Source: Vermamoeba vermiformis (taxonomy: Eukaryota > Tubulinea > Echinamoebida). From it: a stretch of DNA of 64,000 nucleotides. Positions 45,401-58,563 of this stretch are shown here, piece after piece. The stretch covers positions 207,575 to 271,574 of the forward strand of contig JBEWZL010000063.1 of assembly GCA_045837725.1 (NCBI GenBank). The letters are read 5' to 3'. The stretch's first letter is position 1. Every line of letters starts with the position of its first letter. Made by a program: the position numbers and the translations under genes. The notes under the pieces are model-generated. The model had not been told where the DNA came from. It ran no database searches and saw only the letters and a program-made list of their open reading frames with translations.

Positions 45401-48039
45401 GAGGAATCTGATTCAGAAGAAGAGGAACCGTATTCAGAAGAAGAAGAATCAGATTCAGACGCTGACTCATATAATCATCCACTCACCGTCATTCCTTTTT
45501 CGCAACGAATTCAAGAAAAATCACGCCAAGTGCCTGCAGACGACTTTGATTGGACACAGTTGTTCCCGTTGTACAAGCCAGTGATCAACTTGCAGTCAAA
45601 CGACGGTGAAACGGCGTTGTTGCTTGCATGCAAAGCACATCTTAGCGACGAATTGAAGCACCGTCGATTGCAGCTGCAGGATCATGCCATAAGCGTCAAG
45701 CTCAAACGAGTTGAGTGTCTGATCGCTAACAGTGCAGATGTCAACCTTGCGGTAAGTGTCAAACAATGATTACCAAATATGGAAAGCGAATCAGAACTGA
45801 CACTTTGACGCATAGGATAATCAAGGCTGGACCCCTCTTCACGCTGCATGCTACGCGAATGCATGGGATGTTGCGTCAATGCTGATCCAAGCGAAGGCGA
45901 ATGTGAATGCACAAGATCAGAACGGAATAACTCCGATCATGGCTGCTGTCTATGGCTGGCACCACATGCCCAAGAAAGACTCAGAATCGTCTCCCGATAA
46001 GTTTGGTGAAGCGTTGCTTACTCTGCTCACCGGGATGAAAGACGTTGACTTTTCGTTGACCGAGAAGGTACGTGGTCCTGAACTCACGCAAAGTACTGTG
46101 ACTAATATTAATATTCAGCACACCAATCGTACTTTTTTGCACATGATTTCGGCAATTAATATCAGTGCTACTGCTTTCACCGAGATATTTGAGCGGCTAA
46201 GGTTGCAAGACAGGGAACCACGGTAAGATTCCCAATGAGTATTCTATAGTTCATTCTAACGTCATTTATATTACAGGGATGTCGATGGTTTTACGCCTCT
46301 GCACTACGCCACGATGTATGGTGCAAATAATGTCGTGAAAAAGCTTGTTGAATTCGGATGCGACATTAATTGTCAAACCACGGCCATGAGAATAACTCGT
46401 AAGCAAGGCATTATATGATTCATATAATATACTAATGTTGTTTCAGCTGCTATGATCTACTTGACCATAATCGCGTCAGATTTCTTGCCTCAAAAGCCGT
46501 ACAAAATTTGCTTGGAGAATTGTGCGATGTCTTTTCTGGCCAATTACCACTACAAAAATATTAAGTAGGTATTAGTATGCAACTTATTCTTTGCTAATTG
46601 ACATTGTAGAATATCTTCGAAAGATCGAATCGCGTTGGTTGTTGAGTCGTCGTGGAATTTCAAAGGTGAAAAACCTCACGGCCGTGAACACTACGGATTG
46701 TAAGTTTAAGTATATAGTATATATATATATTAATTCCTATGATTTTAGTACGACTTTGGTAGATATTCCTGACACTTTTTCGTTTTTACTCAAAAACTCG
46801 GATTTGACGCTGACCGATAGTTGCGGTAACAACTATTTGCACTACGTAAGCATTTATAGCTATAATACAGCAATAATCCTCTATTAATTGTTTATTTTAG
46901 TTGGTATTGTTGTATGCGAAAACACCGGAAGAGGTCGCTGCCTGCTGCAAAAAATATCCGGCTTTGAACTCACTGTGGAACCAAAAAAATAGTCGCAATA
47001 TGACTCCATTACATATGTAACTAAATTTATACTGACCTGCTTGCTGGCAATGACTGACATTATCGAATTAGGTGGACGGATGCGATTGGTGAATTTCCGA
47101 CTGACGAAGCGTAAGTACCTTTTCGTATCATAGGATTGAACTTAATCTATTATTAATAGGACTAAACTCATCATTGATATCATTATGACACTTGACATTG
47201 ATATAACGGAAATTTATGGTGATGGTAGGAGTATTTTTTCGTGGATTTGTTCGACGACCAGCTTCCACTGCTATCCCGATGCTTGGGCTAAGCTTGGAGG
47301 TAAAATACTATCCGTTTTATTATTCATAACTAACTCTTGGTATAGCAAAAATTGATTTTTCAAAGAAATCGAGAGACCTGGACGATACGACGGCATTGAC
47401 CACGATGATGATTGACCGACCAATTCCGACTGATATCTTAGCGTATATTTCTAAGACAAACCCTGAAATTTTGCTCTCCCAGCGAGACCGTCATGGCTGC
47501 ACCTTGTTAATCAAAGAAATAGAGCAGACCGCTCAAGACGTAAGTGCGAAGTCAGGACGGAGTTTGTGGTACTAAAGTTATTATTTAGGGAGAGTTTGCA
47601 ACCGAAGGGCCGCTGACAATACTTCTTCAAAAACAACTTATCAATCAGCAAGACAACAACGGCGATACGGCGCTGCACATCGCCTGCAGATATTTCACTC
47701 TCGGATTTTTAGATTCAATTGCCGGTCATAGGTCGAGTTTTTGGACGGCTTTTGGCTACAACTACTTTGCATTCATCCTCTTGGAAGGTAATTGAAAATG
47801 ACACGTGTCAAACGTATCACACAACTAACAACATTTGTTCAGTGGGAGCGGATCCAACGATCAAAAGCAACCGTGGAGAAACGCCGTTGAGTTATGTGCC
47901 TCGATTGATGGAGTACTATGAAGAGCTGTACAAGAAGTGGTTTAAGGATCTGATCGAGAGTGACGCAAGAGAGCTTCGAGAGTCTTTAGAACAAATGGCA
48001 GCCCGTGAGAAGGTCTCTTTAGGAGCTACGAGGTTTTAA
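42485..48039 (+). CDS. F-box/LRR/ankyrin protein with exon-1 stop
   Basis: Exon 1 begins MNKTKQGQKEHEV and contains the F-box LIIDVLKHIFSFLPVRSRAKIG, but ends in an in-frame TAG at 42620-42622 where both paralogues have GAG before the donor. The remaining 20 or so exons stay open: LRR-like blocks (NLVDLNICFHY, GLPDLKELYLP), ankyrin units (VQELLSLGADAECP, RGLLLQRGANPNK), a highly acidic repeat, then classic ankyrin repeats NDGETALLLACKA, QGWTPLHAACYANAWDVASMLIQ, ANVNAQDQNGITPIMAAV, DVDGFTPLHYATMYGANNVVKKL and DNNGDTALHIACRYF. It ends ATRF at 48039. The full product would be about 1,350 residues. Either this copy is newly damaged, or translation starts downstream, or the base is a sequencing error. 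The long open remainder argues any loss is recent. Confidence 0.75.
44883..44894. promoter_or_regulatory. TGACACGTGTCA palindrome, intronic
   Basis: Perfect copy. Reading GTACGA at 44868 as donor and CTAAACAG near 44918 as acceptor gives an in-phase join (TTEKL to PPLDNVKIV), placing the palindrome in the middle of a short intron. Confidence 0.55.
45310..45470 (+). repeat. Acidic coding minisatellite
   Basis: About six units of roughly 24-27 bp built from GAAGAAGAGGAATCGGATTCA-like DNA encode EEESDSEE, DEPFSEE, EEESDLEE and EEPYSEE blocks. It forms an acidic linker between the two ankyrin regions of the protein. Likely variable in length between strains. Confidence 0.8.
47799..47810. promoter_or_regulatory. 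TGACACGTGTCA palindrome, intronic
   Basis: Perfect copy about 12 bp after the donor of the last intron of the F-box/ankyrin gene (donor after the LLEG codons near 47787, acceptor TTGTTCAG near 47841). Confidence 0.6.
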
Positions 48040-48292
48040 TAAAGTCATTTTTCTTTTTGTTTTATTTTTGGAACGAGATCCCAGCGCGACAAAATCTTCC
48101 GTCTTCCCAGGTGCGCAGACAAATATTTACGAAATCTATTGCTGTAACACAAATGCAAAATTTGTATTAAGGAAGGCACATTAGCTTTAAGCAGCCGAAG
48201 TTTTCGCACAATAATCTGAACAAATCCGCATCTTGTTGCTATCGATCAAAAGAAGCTGAAAACACATAGTCAAAGAATACAGTGCATACAAA

Positions 48293-51200
48293 ATGCAAAT
48301 AGATGCCCTCATTGACGACGTGGTGCGACACATCTTCACTTTTTTGCCTTTACAAACCCGTGCCAAGATAGGAGAGGTAGAATAATTTTTTTCCTAATTT
48401 TATAATATCAATTACGATTTTATAATTAGAAATAGAGCAAATGGTAATTTTCCGAATTTCTAGAAATTTTTTTAGCCAATGCGAAGAATTTTTCCGTCAA
48501 AGCTGTAATATTCATTTCTTATAAACATTATTAAGGTTTGCAAGACGTGGTTTGGAGCATCCCGCCATGCGTCTCTTTGGACAGTGGTCGAACACGACTT
48601 TCCTGCTGTCAAAACTTCGATCTTACGAGCCGCTCAGGTTAGCGGCACTAATAGCACATATTATGCCATGGATACCTTTGCACCTTTCTTAGCAAAGTAC
48701 GCTACAAGCCTAGTTGATCTCAATCTCTCGTACACAGCGAATCCAAACCGAGCAGATCGACTGGATCCGCTCTTTCAAATCAAATCCTTGCGGCGAATGA
48801 AGATTTCAGAGCACCCTAATTACAATGATATGCCTTTCCGTTCCTTACAGATTCCTGCGAGCTCAAATTTGGAGCTACTTAACCTGGATACACGTCTTAA
48901 AGAGGACACGTTAAGTACTTTGCTACAGGTACTATACTTTAATAGCTAAAAATAATAATAATATAAATATAAATATAAATAGTATTTTTATTATTTTTCA
49001 TCGTTTTAAGTAGTTTTTTTAAGTAGATCTAATTTTGTTTGTAGGGTTTACCCAATCTGAAGGAATTATATATGGCAAGGACTATAATCAACAAAGTGAG
49101 CAGTCAATTAAAACACGCACTGTCCGTCACAACCAAGCTCGAACGGTTGGTTCTGCAACTACCCAAATCATCCGACGCAATTCTTCAAACCCTCAAAGAG
49201 GCCTGTCCTTCATTACGCTACATTGTATATACTCCTCTATACTCAAGAAACTACGCTGGAGACGACTCAGATGACGAGGATAATATCGGCCACGAAATGT
49301 TTAAGACACTTGGTGATAATGCCATTGCTGTGGTTCCTGATGCGTTCAGTGAAGTGTCATTGAGAGTCCATTATCGAATACTAGGACCATTGTTAGTGCC
49401 GTATATGACTGGTCCGAGAACAAAGTCGTATTTGGCGGCTCTAGCTTGCGACTATTTTGCGAACAAACAGCTGATCCATTATTTGGTTCAAGAGCAGCAT
49501 TTTGATCTGAACGCCGAGTAAGCCAAATCATATAATTCATCTTAATCTTATACATATTCGTATTAACGTTAATTTTTTAGGTGCCCTAAGCGCTTTTATC
49601 GTCCGTCCTTTCAAGCGCACTACTCGTACAATCAGATGCGGGATCATAACTTCAAATTTGCTCTCGAGGCAGCGCTGCGGGGCAAAGACACCGATTTGAA
49701 AGCTGTATCGGAGTTGATTGCGCTAGGAGCCAGTGCGGAGTGTCCATTGAAAGGCCATTCATATTTAGCTTCTGCTAAACGGGTCGACGTTCGAATGTAT
49801 CTCTTACAACACGGTGCAGATCCGAACAAACCGATTGAATACAAGGTTAAAGAACTCACGACCAAAATCCTACCATTGTCGAACACTACTTTGATACCTG
49901 CGTTTGCAATGCATTTTATCGACCCAACTTTTCAAGGTAACAATTACAATTTGTTGTTAGCAACGTGTTTAAAGGCTAAACTTACTTCAATAGATTCGGG
50001 AGAGTACGTAACGAGCCTGCACGGAAAAGTCGATTTTGATGTCGTCGTTCTCGGCAAGTCTTTGTTACAGGTAGGACCTAAAACGATGAAATCTCAGTTT
50101 GTTAACGAAGCTCCTGAGATTTTTTTAAATTGCGTCGTTGAATCTAACGTGATAATAATGCCTAGAGTGCGATTCAAAATAAGAAGTGGGCAAGCGTTTC
50201 CGCACTGATGGCGCTAGGTGTCAAGGTTGACCAGGACTCTTTGCTCGCGTTGTTGCAAGGTGAAAAAAAACGGGTAAATTCAACAACAAAATGATATTAC
50301 GATAAAATTTAACGTAAAACTAACTGCACAAAATTAGTTCCAAGACTTATTGGTCAATAACACGGTTGATGTCAAATCGTTGCCTGTCAAAGTTGTTATC
50401 GAAGCTATTCATAATAATCTAGCGCCGTTTCTGTACGTAATCATCGTTGAAATTTACCTTTTAAATAATTAATTAATTTAAATATCGTTTAGCACTGAGT
50501 ACTTGCGGAACAACATTGACAAGAAAAACGAATGCGGGTACAATTTATTGCATTTACTAGCTGTGACCTGGTGGAAAAACCTTAATATTCCCGAATACAA
50601 AACCAACAAAGCGAAAGAGCGCTGGGTAGTCGTCAATACTAAGACTCCAATGACCGAAAAATCTGATGATCTTTGGCGAGGCCTCAGTGTGCAAGAGCTG
50701 AAAAATATGACGCAGATACACCAAGGCCCGATTCTAAAACCAAGGCCTGTGCAATCCTTACTGGACCCTGCGACTCATGGACCAGCATTTCAGCCCCCTC
50801 AGATTGTCACTTTTGGTGAGCGTTTGCCTGTTTACCACGAAGATCATGATGACGATGAAGACATTATTAAAGAGTACATAGATGATTTTGAGGAAGAAGA
50901 TGAAATTGAATTGATGGACGAAGACGAGTACGATGAATATGAAGAAGAAGATTATATGGACATTGCTACCAATGAGGACAAATACAAAGTTGTGCAGTTT
51001 GGTGAAAAACAAGAAAAAGATGTCGTTATAGAAGATGCTAATGAAGGAATTGAACTTTATAAAGAGGACGAGGAAGATGAAGATGATGATGAGGATGACG
51101 AGTTTCCTGAAATTTCAGACGAAACAAAAGAAAAAATACGATTGGCGAGACAACTAGTGCTCAGGCGTCTTTTGGAACGCAAAAAAATCGAAGAAAAAGA

Positions 51201-53733
51201 CTTTGACTGGCAAGAATTGTTGGCTTTGTGCGATAATGCTGGCATCATTAACTCGACCACAAACGACGGCGAAACTGCACTGCTGCTTGTGTGCAAGTCA
51301 CGGATAAGTTATGAAGCTAAAGCAAAGCGAGTGGATATACTTATCGCTAACGGTGCAAATGTCAATCTTGCGGTAAGTTTCAAACAATGACTAATGAAAT
51401 CTCACACAAAACGATTCCCAAATATGGAAAGTGAAACAGGATCTGAAATTTTAACGCATAGGACAATCAAGGCTGGACTCCTCTTCACGCTGCATGCTAC
51501 GCGAATGCATGGGATGATGCAGCAGCGCTGATAAAAGCAAAAGCAAACGTGAATGCGCAAGATCAGAACGGAATAACTCCGATCATGGCTGCTGTCTATG
51601 GCTGGCACCACATGCCTGATCATTTGTCACGTGACGTTGCGCCCGACTGGTTAATGCGAAGGCTCGCTGCCTTATTGAAGGCAATGGATGGCGTTGACTT
51701 TTCGTTGACCGAGAAGGTACGTGGTACTGAACTTTTTCAAATGAAAATATAATCAGCGTACTAATTGATTGTTTAGCACACCAATCGTACTTTTTTGCAC
51801 TTATTAGCAACGGTTAATGGCACTAAGAGCTCTATTCGAAGACTATTTAAATATTTAACGCTTGAAGATTGGTCGCCCAGGCAAGTTCGGATCAGATCCG
51901 AAAGTTTTATCGCCATATTAACACTTAATTATAGAGACGCAGATGGATTTACTCCATTACATTACAGTGCAATGTTTGGAGCGACTAATACGATGAAAAA
52001 ACTCGTTGAACTTGGCTGCGATCTGAACGCCAAAACTACGGCAATGCAATTGACTCGTAAGTTCTTCTTTTCATATAATTTCATTATTATATTCATTGTG
52101 CATATATTTAGCGGCGATGGTATATTTGTATGTTTGTTGTAAGGACTCTTGGACTGGCGAAGATCTGCCGTACAAAAAATGTTTGACAAACTACCTCACC
52201 AACTTGCTCGGCAATTATCAGTACAAAGAGATTACGTACGTATTTATTATTATACAATTCAATATAATAATAGCATTGTAGAGTACCTCCGAAGGATAAA
52301 TTGGCATTGATTGTCGAAGCGCCGTGGAACTTTACAGGCTTTATGAACCAAGATGAAACATATTCTGGATAGTACGAATTTAAATATTAATTAATTATTT
52401 AATACTAATAATATTTCCTAATTTAGTACGAGGATTGAAAGTGTCTCGGAGACTTTATCGTTTTTACTCGAAAACTCGGATTTGACACTTGTTGACGGCA
52501 ATGGCAATAGTTATTTGCACTACGTAAGTAATTATAATATTTATAACTATGCTTATAATTATGTAGCTTGTCGGCCTGCATTACAAAAAGCCCGAGGAAG
52601 TGTTGGACTGTTGCAAAAAATACACTGCTTTGGATGCACTTTGGAACAAAAAGAATTACAGTCATTCATCACCGTTTCATTTGTAAGATATATATACTAA
52701 TGATAATTATCTAATATTAACGTTAATTTTATATCCAGGTGGAACCAAGTCATTAGGCAGCCAAATGATGAGCTGTAAGAGACTTACCATATTTGGTAAT
52801 AATCGTCTAATATTTCATTAGGGTTGAACCCATAGTAGATATTATTGAAAAGCATAATATCGATCTTTTGGAGCAAGATGCAAGCGGTCGAAGCATATTT
52901 TTGTGGATGTGTTCTACGAACAGTTTCAGATTTCATCCCGAACTGTGGTCAAGACTTAAAGGTGCATATTAATAATACTTTAGGTGTTACTATGATACGA
53001 ATATTAATTTATCGATCAATTAGGAAAATACAATTTTGCCGCTACGTTTAAAAAACAATACGACAATGGATTTGAGTCGCTTATTATGGGAGGCAATCTT
53101 ACGGATGAGCTGCTTAAAGTTATTATTGAAACTAATCCGGAGGTGTTGAATCAACAGCTGATCAGAGGCCGAACTTTGCTAATGTTCGAGTTGGAATCCA
53201 CTCTTCAGAGCGTAAGGACATCATAATTATATATCTATACTTAGAAAATTGCTTATTTTATCTTCATTTGTTGTTCGTTACAAAATATTTCCAAATAAGG
53301 AAATTGTTCGGATTTTAATTTTTCTTTTTTTTCGTAGGGAGAATTAAACGTATCCAAAAACGAACTGCGTATGATAATAGGCCAAAAAATCAATATCAAT
53401 CATCAAGACGATAACGGCGATACAGCGCTTCACATCGCCAGTCGGTATTTTACTCTCGGCATTATCGATTCATTGAACGGCCACATGGTGAGCTTCAACG
53501 AATCATATGGATACTTCTACGCTGTCTTTATGCTATTGGACGGTAAGTCATAACCAGATTTCTATTCTTAGAAAAACTAAAAATTTTTTTGTTCAGTGGG
53601 AGCAGATCCAACGATCAAAAACAAGCGCGGAGAAACGCCGTTGAGTTATGTGCCTCGATTGATGGAGTATTATGAAGAGCTATATAAGAAGTGGCTCAAA
53701 GACGTTATAATTGAGATTACGGAAGATTGTTAG
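48293..53733 (+). CDS. F-box/LRR/ankyrin protein, full-length paralogue
   Basis: Begins MQIDALIDDVVRHIFTFLP with QTRAKIGEVCKTWFG, an F-box spanning the first intron. LRR-like units (SLVDLNLSYTANPN, LDPLFQIKSLRRMKI, NLELLNLDT, GLPNLKELYMA) lead to YLAALACDYFANKQLIHYLVQ and ankyrin-type blocks (VSELIALGASAECP, VRMYLLQHGADPNKP). After a strongly acidic segment (EEEDEIELMDEDEYDEYEEED) comes a second ankyrin half: NDGETALLLVCKS, AANVN-type units, NAQDQNGITPIMAAV, YRDADGFTPLHYSAMFGATNTMKKL and DDNGDTALHIASRYF. It ends IEITEDC at 53731-53733. About 20 introns. This is the intact reference copy for the tandem family. An SCF substrate receptor role is inferred. Confidence 0.85.
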
Positions 53734-53893
53734 GTCGTAGGAGTAAACTGAATTTCATTTTTCTAAAAAGTCTACTTTAATCTACTGAGAGCTGAACTCA
53801 CTTTGCATTATTTATTTGAGTGAGTAAAGTCGGTTATCATAAAGCGATTAGCGGTAGGATCAACTGAACATAGTTTGTTCTCGTTCATTTTTG

Positions 53894-56040
53894 TCACTTT
53901 TCGATTTTTTGTTGGATTGCCTTCAGACGATTAACAACAATGTCGCCTATAATTCTTGGACTATATTTAGCCACCATATCTTCTCTTGCTTTCTTGCCAC
54001 GCTTTTGAACTTCATCGGGATTGGCGAATGCGAATCTCATGCGCTCGCGCAAATGATCAACGGACGGATCTGCCCACATATGAACTTTAAAGGGTCCTAT
54101 AAAACGCATTATTATAGAAATATGAAAAAAGTGATATTCTTCGTCGACTTTGCGTACCTTCACCGACTTGTACAAGGCCGTTAATTTTCAACGGGAAAGA
54201 ATTTTCTTCCGTCATAAACTCTGTGGGGCCGCTAATAATAAGATAGATATTAGTACGAAAATAATTCATTAAATGAGATGCAAAAATGTTGCGTGAAGTG
54301 AAATTTCACGTGAAAAAATTAGGTTGTCGAAGTGAGGGAGCATGTTGTACCTCCAATTAGTGGCAATGACGGGCACTTCCATGCTCATGGCTTCAACATG
54401 AGGTCTGCCCCAGCCTTCTCCGCGACTAGGTATAACAAGCACGTGGGCTGATTTATACAAGTTTGGCATTCGTCGTTGCAAGATGTGCTTGTCCACGACT
54501 AAAACTCTCGGCAAGTCTTCAATTTTTTTGTTCGATTCTGCTGCGATTTGTTCTTTTAATGCTTGAATTTGCAATAAATGTTCATTTTTTTCTTTGGCGT
54601 GGTACGGATTCGTTACGATGAATAACACAACTTTCTCTGAAGCAGAAAACTCGTTCAAATAAGCCTTCAGAAGTACATCCCAGGCCTTTCTTTTCTCCCA
54701 CTATAAAAAATAAATTAAATTAGTAAAAAACCGAAAACCTGAAAAAGATCCGGATGTGGATCCGAACTTACTTTGAATATGGAAAGAAATCTGAATCGAT
54801 CTACTAAATCTTCTTCATAAAATTTTGCAAATTTGTCTAACTCGAGCATTGACACGCCTTCAGGATTGAAAAAATCGACATCCACTGCTTCCGGCATCAA
54901 CACTATTTTCGCTGGATCCACGCCTTGTTGTTCGAACACTTCTGCTTGAAATTTCGTCGGGACCCATACTTCGTCCATGGCATTAATTCTTTCGCTCCAG
55001 CCTTTGGGAATCCTATTTTAATCATACACAGTTAGTAATCAAACGGATCCTGGATCTCATTTTCACATTCGAAATAGAGGGAAATTTTATAAGCGCAACT
55101 TATAAGCGTTTCTTATAATATTGACATAAATTGAGGTTATTTTGTAGTTTTTAAAAAAAATTATCGCGGATGTGGCGCTGTTTTTTTTTACCTGTCAGTT
55201 TCAAACATTGTTCGTCCTATCTTATAAATAGCGTCTTTTAACGGACACAAGCTCGTAGGATACTTCGAAGGGCTCTATAATTAGTTAGATCCAATGCTTA
55301 TTTTTGATATTATTATTATCGTACCCAAGCACCAGGTTCGCTGTGACAAATTGAAATTGAATTTTTTTGCGCGGATCTGTACAATTGCTTAATCACGTTT
55401 GTATCCTAATAAAAGAACAAGTTAGCAGATTATATTATTATGTATATTATACTTACGCTATTAGGAAGTCCGTCCATAAACTTTTGGTTCATTGAATCAC
55501 CATGTTGTTCGATCGATAAATAAGTCAAGCTAAAAAAATATTAGATCTGCAGATCCAAAGGTTGATTGGTATTATTTAGGACGCACTTATTCATTATAGC
55601 CGATACAAATGATATAGCTTCGCTGCAGTATCCACCGCCGCTGAAAAAAGGCGCCATCCAGTGCACTGGAATGTCAAACTTTTCTATTGGCTCTTCAACG
55701 CGCTTGGGTACATTTACTTTTACTAAATATAATTTAATATTAAATCATATTTAAATTTGACCTGAAAGCCGTCGAGTAAAATTAAAATTGCAAAGAAAAA
55801 ATTTACAAAAATTACAGAGCTTATGCAATATGCCTGTAATAGCAGCCTCTTCTTAATTCTATTATTATCTAATTTTCTAAAATTAAATTTACCTTTTTCT
55901 GCAGGTTGAAGGTACGATCTGGAGTAAGTTTTAACCCGGGCAATCAGATCGCTGACGTGGACCTGTGTAGTGTCCCAATTATATCCTACCCATATAGATA
56001 TTACCAAAATGATAATAGTGAGAATCGTGGTGCATTTCAT
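53894..56040 (-). CDS. GT4-type glycosyltransferase, type II membrane
   Basis: MKCTTILTIIILVISIWVGYNW is an N-terminal signal anchor, giving Golgi-type type II topology. After a short stem the protein shows WMAPFFSGGGYCSEAI, a donor/acceptor-binding start of GT-B enzymes, then MDEVWVPTKFQAEVFEQQGV and KIVLMPEAVDVDFFNPEG. The C-terminal Rossmann domain carries LFIVTNPY, LPRVLVVDKHI, YKSAHVLVIPSRGEGWGRP and HVEAMSMEVPVIATNWSGP, which is the E-x7-E motif region of family 4 retaining transferases. It ends KAIQQKIEK. About ten exons. Sugar specificity cannot be read from sequence. The start is only 49 bp below the stop of the next minus-strand gene. Confidence 0.85.
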
Positions 56041-56088
56041 TCTCGCAAATAAAGATGTCGCCTGGGAGATCAAACAATAAAATTTATT

Positions 56089-58477
56089 CTAGTTCATCAA
56101 CAAGCCATCAAAATTATGTTGGATAGCATAATGATAGAAACTACGATGCGAGTTATAAATTCTCTTTGCTTCAGCTTGATCCAAGTCGTAGAGTGCCTTG
56201 TAGATCGGCTTCACGAACAAACCTGGTAAAAAGGATTCCGTCAATAAATCCGTTTATGCAAAATATATATACTAATTAAATATATACCTCGTCCGTATAA
56301 TGACAAAAAGTGATCAGCGAGCGGAATAACCTCCTTGACTTTGCTCTTCAAATTCATCAAGATCCAGCGATAAACCAAGTCAGCTGTCGTGGTCTCTATA
56401 TAATAAAGATCAATAATAATACTATTAATAAATATATGAACATAATAAACCAGTTGCAAGAGGTAGGGCGGAATGGATTCGGATCGACGAAACAAAATTT
56501 TTCAAACAATACGCACCTGAAATATTATAGAGCCTATTCATATGTTGCAAAGTCTCAGGTTTCATTGGCATAGCAGTATTAAGCAAAATGTCCAAGAAAG
56601 CCATCTTTTGCCGGGTCGTCAAACTCTTCAGATCTTCACTTGTGCATTCCGCACCATCGTTTTCTTTCCACTTCCTAATAGTCACATATTAACTACACTG
56701 CCTAGTATATATAAACTTACTTAGCCAATGCCTCGCATTTGTCAATCTCAGTCTTGTCGAGGAGGTCAAAGTTGACAGGTGGCAGGCCCGTGCCGTACAA
56801 CCACGTGTTCCAATCAAACGCGTTGATTTTTTCTTCGGTCAAACCTTCGTGCTGCACAAAGTGGTTGGTGAAATGTTGGCGCATTTGAGCCGTGGTGATG
56901 CTCAGAGTCTTAAATGTCGAGAAATAGCTCTTCAACCATCGCTGCATCTTGTCCTTGCCTCCAACTTAAATAGTAAATTATTAATAATACAATCTTAATA
57001 ACGTAAATACGCTCTACGAATCTTGTCACATTGTGAGGTGGGATCCGGATCTAATCATGTGCACTTACCATGATGCTCCAAGTGGAACAATAACAAGCTA
57101 CCCTTCTCATAAGGCACACGAGAGAATACTTCATCAGGGTCTTTGCCATCAGTATTCGGCTGCAGCTTGGTGTACTCTTTGTTGGCCTCACCGAACTCAG
57201 CGACTGCTTTAACGAGACCTTGATAGCCCAAGTAGATTTCAAAGTGTCGATAGGCCTCTGTTGCCAAAGCACCCGCAATCAGGCGCTCAATGTACACGGT
57301 GAAGCCTTCGTTCAACCAGAAATCAGTCCAGCTCTGGTTCGTGACCAAGTTTCCAGCCCAGCTGTGCACAATTTCGTGCGCAACAACTGTGGCTAGTGAT
57401 CGATCACCAGCAATCAGACTCTTGCTCAAGAATGTAAGTTGCACGTTTTCCATGCCTCCGAACGGGAACGAACCGGGCAACACGACCATGTCATACACGG
57501 GCCATTGATAAGGCACGCCTTAAGTATGCTTTGTTAGCGCACGATCAATAATACTAAATAATACGTACCAGTGATCTCCTCAGCTAATTTGAGGTATGTT
57601 TCGGTCTGTTGGAACTCATGCACGCAAGCTTTGATCATTGAAGGTTCGCTCCAAACACTGCTTCTGGATCCAAGCTTCTCTTTCACCAAGTCGCCGCAAA
57701 CTAATGCGATCAAATAAGCAGGAATAGGTTGTAATTGCTCGTAATGGAAAGTTCGGGTTCCGTCTCCGTGAGAGACAGGATCTGACTTCAAAGATCCGCT
57801 GCATGCTGCGATTAATGGCTCGGGAACATTGAGCTTAATGCTATAAGGCGATTTAACTATACAAATATTAAAAATAGGTCCCGGTTACTATACATTAGTA
57901 CTATAGCTTACCTGCGGGAGTGTCTTGGCATGGCACAAAAGTGCGCGCAAATATAGCCTCAAATTGAGTGTAAACATACGGATGCTTCCTTCCTTCCGTC
58001 TGTGAGGGCTCTAACCATTGCACGCCTATAAATTATTGCGTTAATATACTATAATATTATCTCAATTCTTACCTCCTGATTGAGCTGTAGTGTTGTATTC
58101 AATTCTAATGCGCTTGGATGTATTTTCAGAAGCTGGCGAAAAATAAATTGCTAAGCGCTTGCCAAATTTTGGATGATCGACATTCAAGTCATATTTAAGT
58201 TCTGCCGAGGTCTCAAGATCTGTCACCCTTAAATCATAATTAATTTAGAAAAAAATTACAAAATTGCAAAATAAGCTTACTGCTTGATTTCTAAAAATTT
58301 CGTATCCAAATATAATCTATCGGCGCTCTTCTGAATTTTTGCGGTGACATCTACAAAGCCTGAAAAAATCTTTTTTGAGAAATCAAGCTTTAGATCCAAG
58401 TCCAACTGCACAACAATGCTTTCGCTGAAGTTTGCATAAGACTGCGCGTCTTCTCCAATTCTTTGATTGTCGCTCAT
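56089..58477 (-). CDS. LTA4H: Leukotriene A4 hydrolase-like M1 peptidase
   Basis: Start MSDNQRIGEDAQSYANFSE at 58477; stop at 56089-56091. The M1 catalytic core is complete: FPFGGMENVQLTF (the substrate-anchoring GGMEN of the LTA4H branch), VVAHEIVHSWAGNLVTNQSW (HExxH zinc site) and WLNEGFTVYIER supplying the third zinc ligand Glu 18 residues on. The N-terminal beta domain (VQLDLDLKLDFSKKIFSGFV) and the C-terminal helical domain (WLYGTGLPPVNFD, MAFLDILL, MNRLYNIS) follow the family order. Estimated length of about 620 residues matches LTA4H (611). Outside animals these enzymes act mainly as aminopeptidases; epoxide hydrolase activity is uncertain. About nine exons with introns of 45-75 bp. 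Confidence 0.9.
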
Positions 58478-58563
58478 TTCAAAGGCGAAGAAAAATGAAG
58501 AACCAAAACTCGAAATTTTGTTTCCTTCTCTATTATACATTTTATTTACATATTAAACATTAT

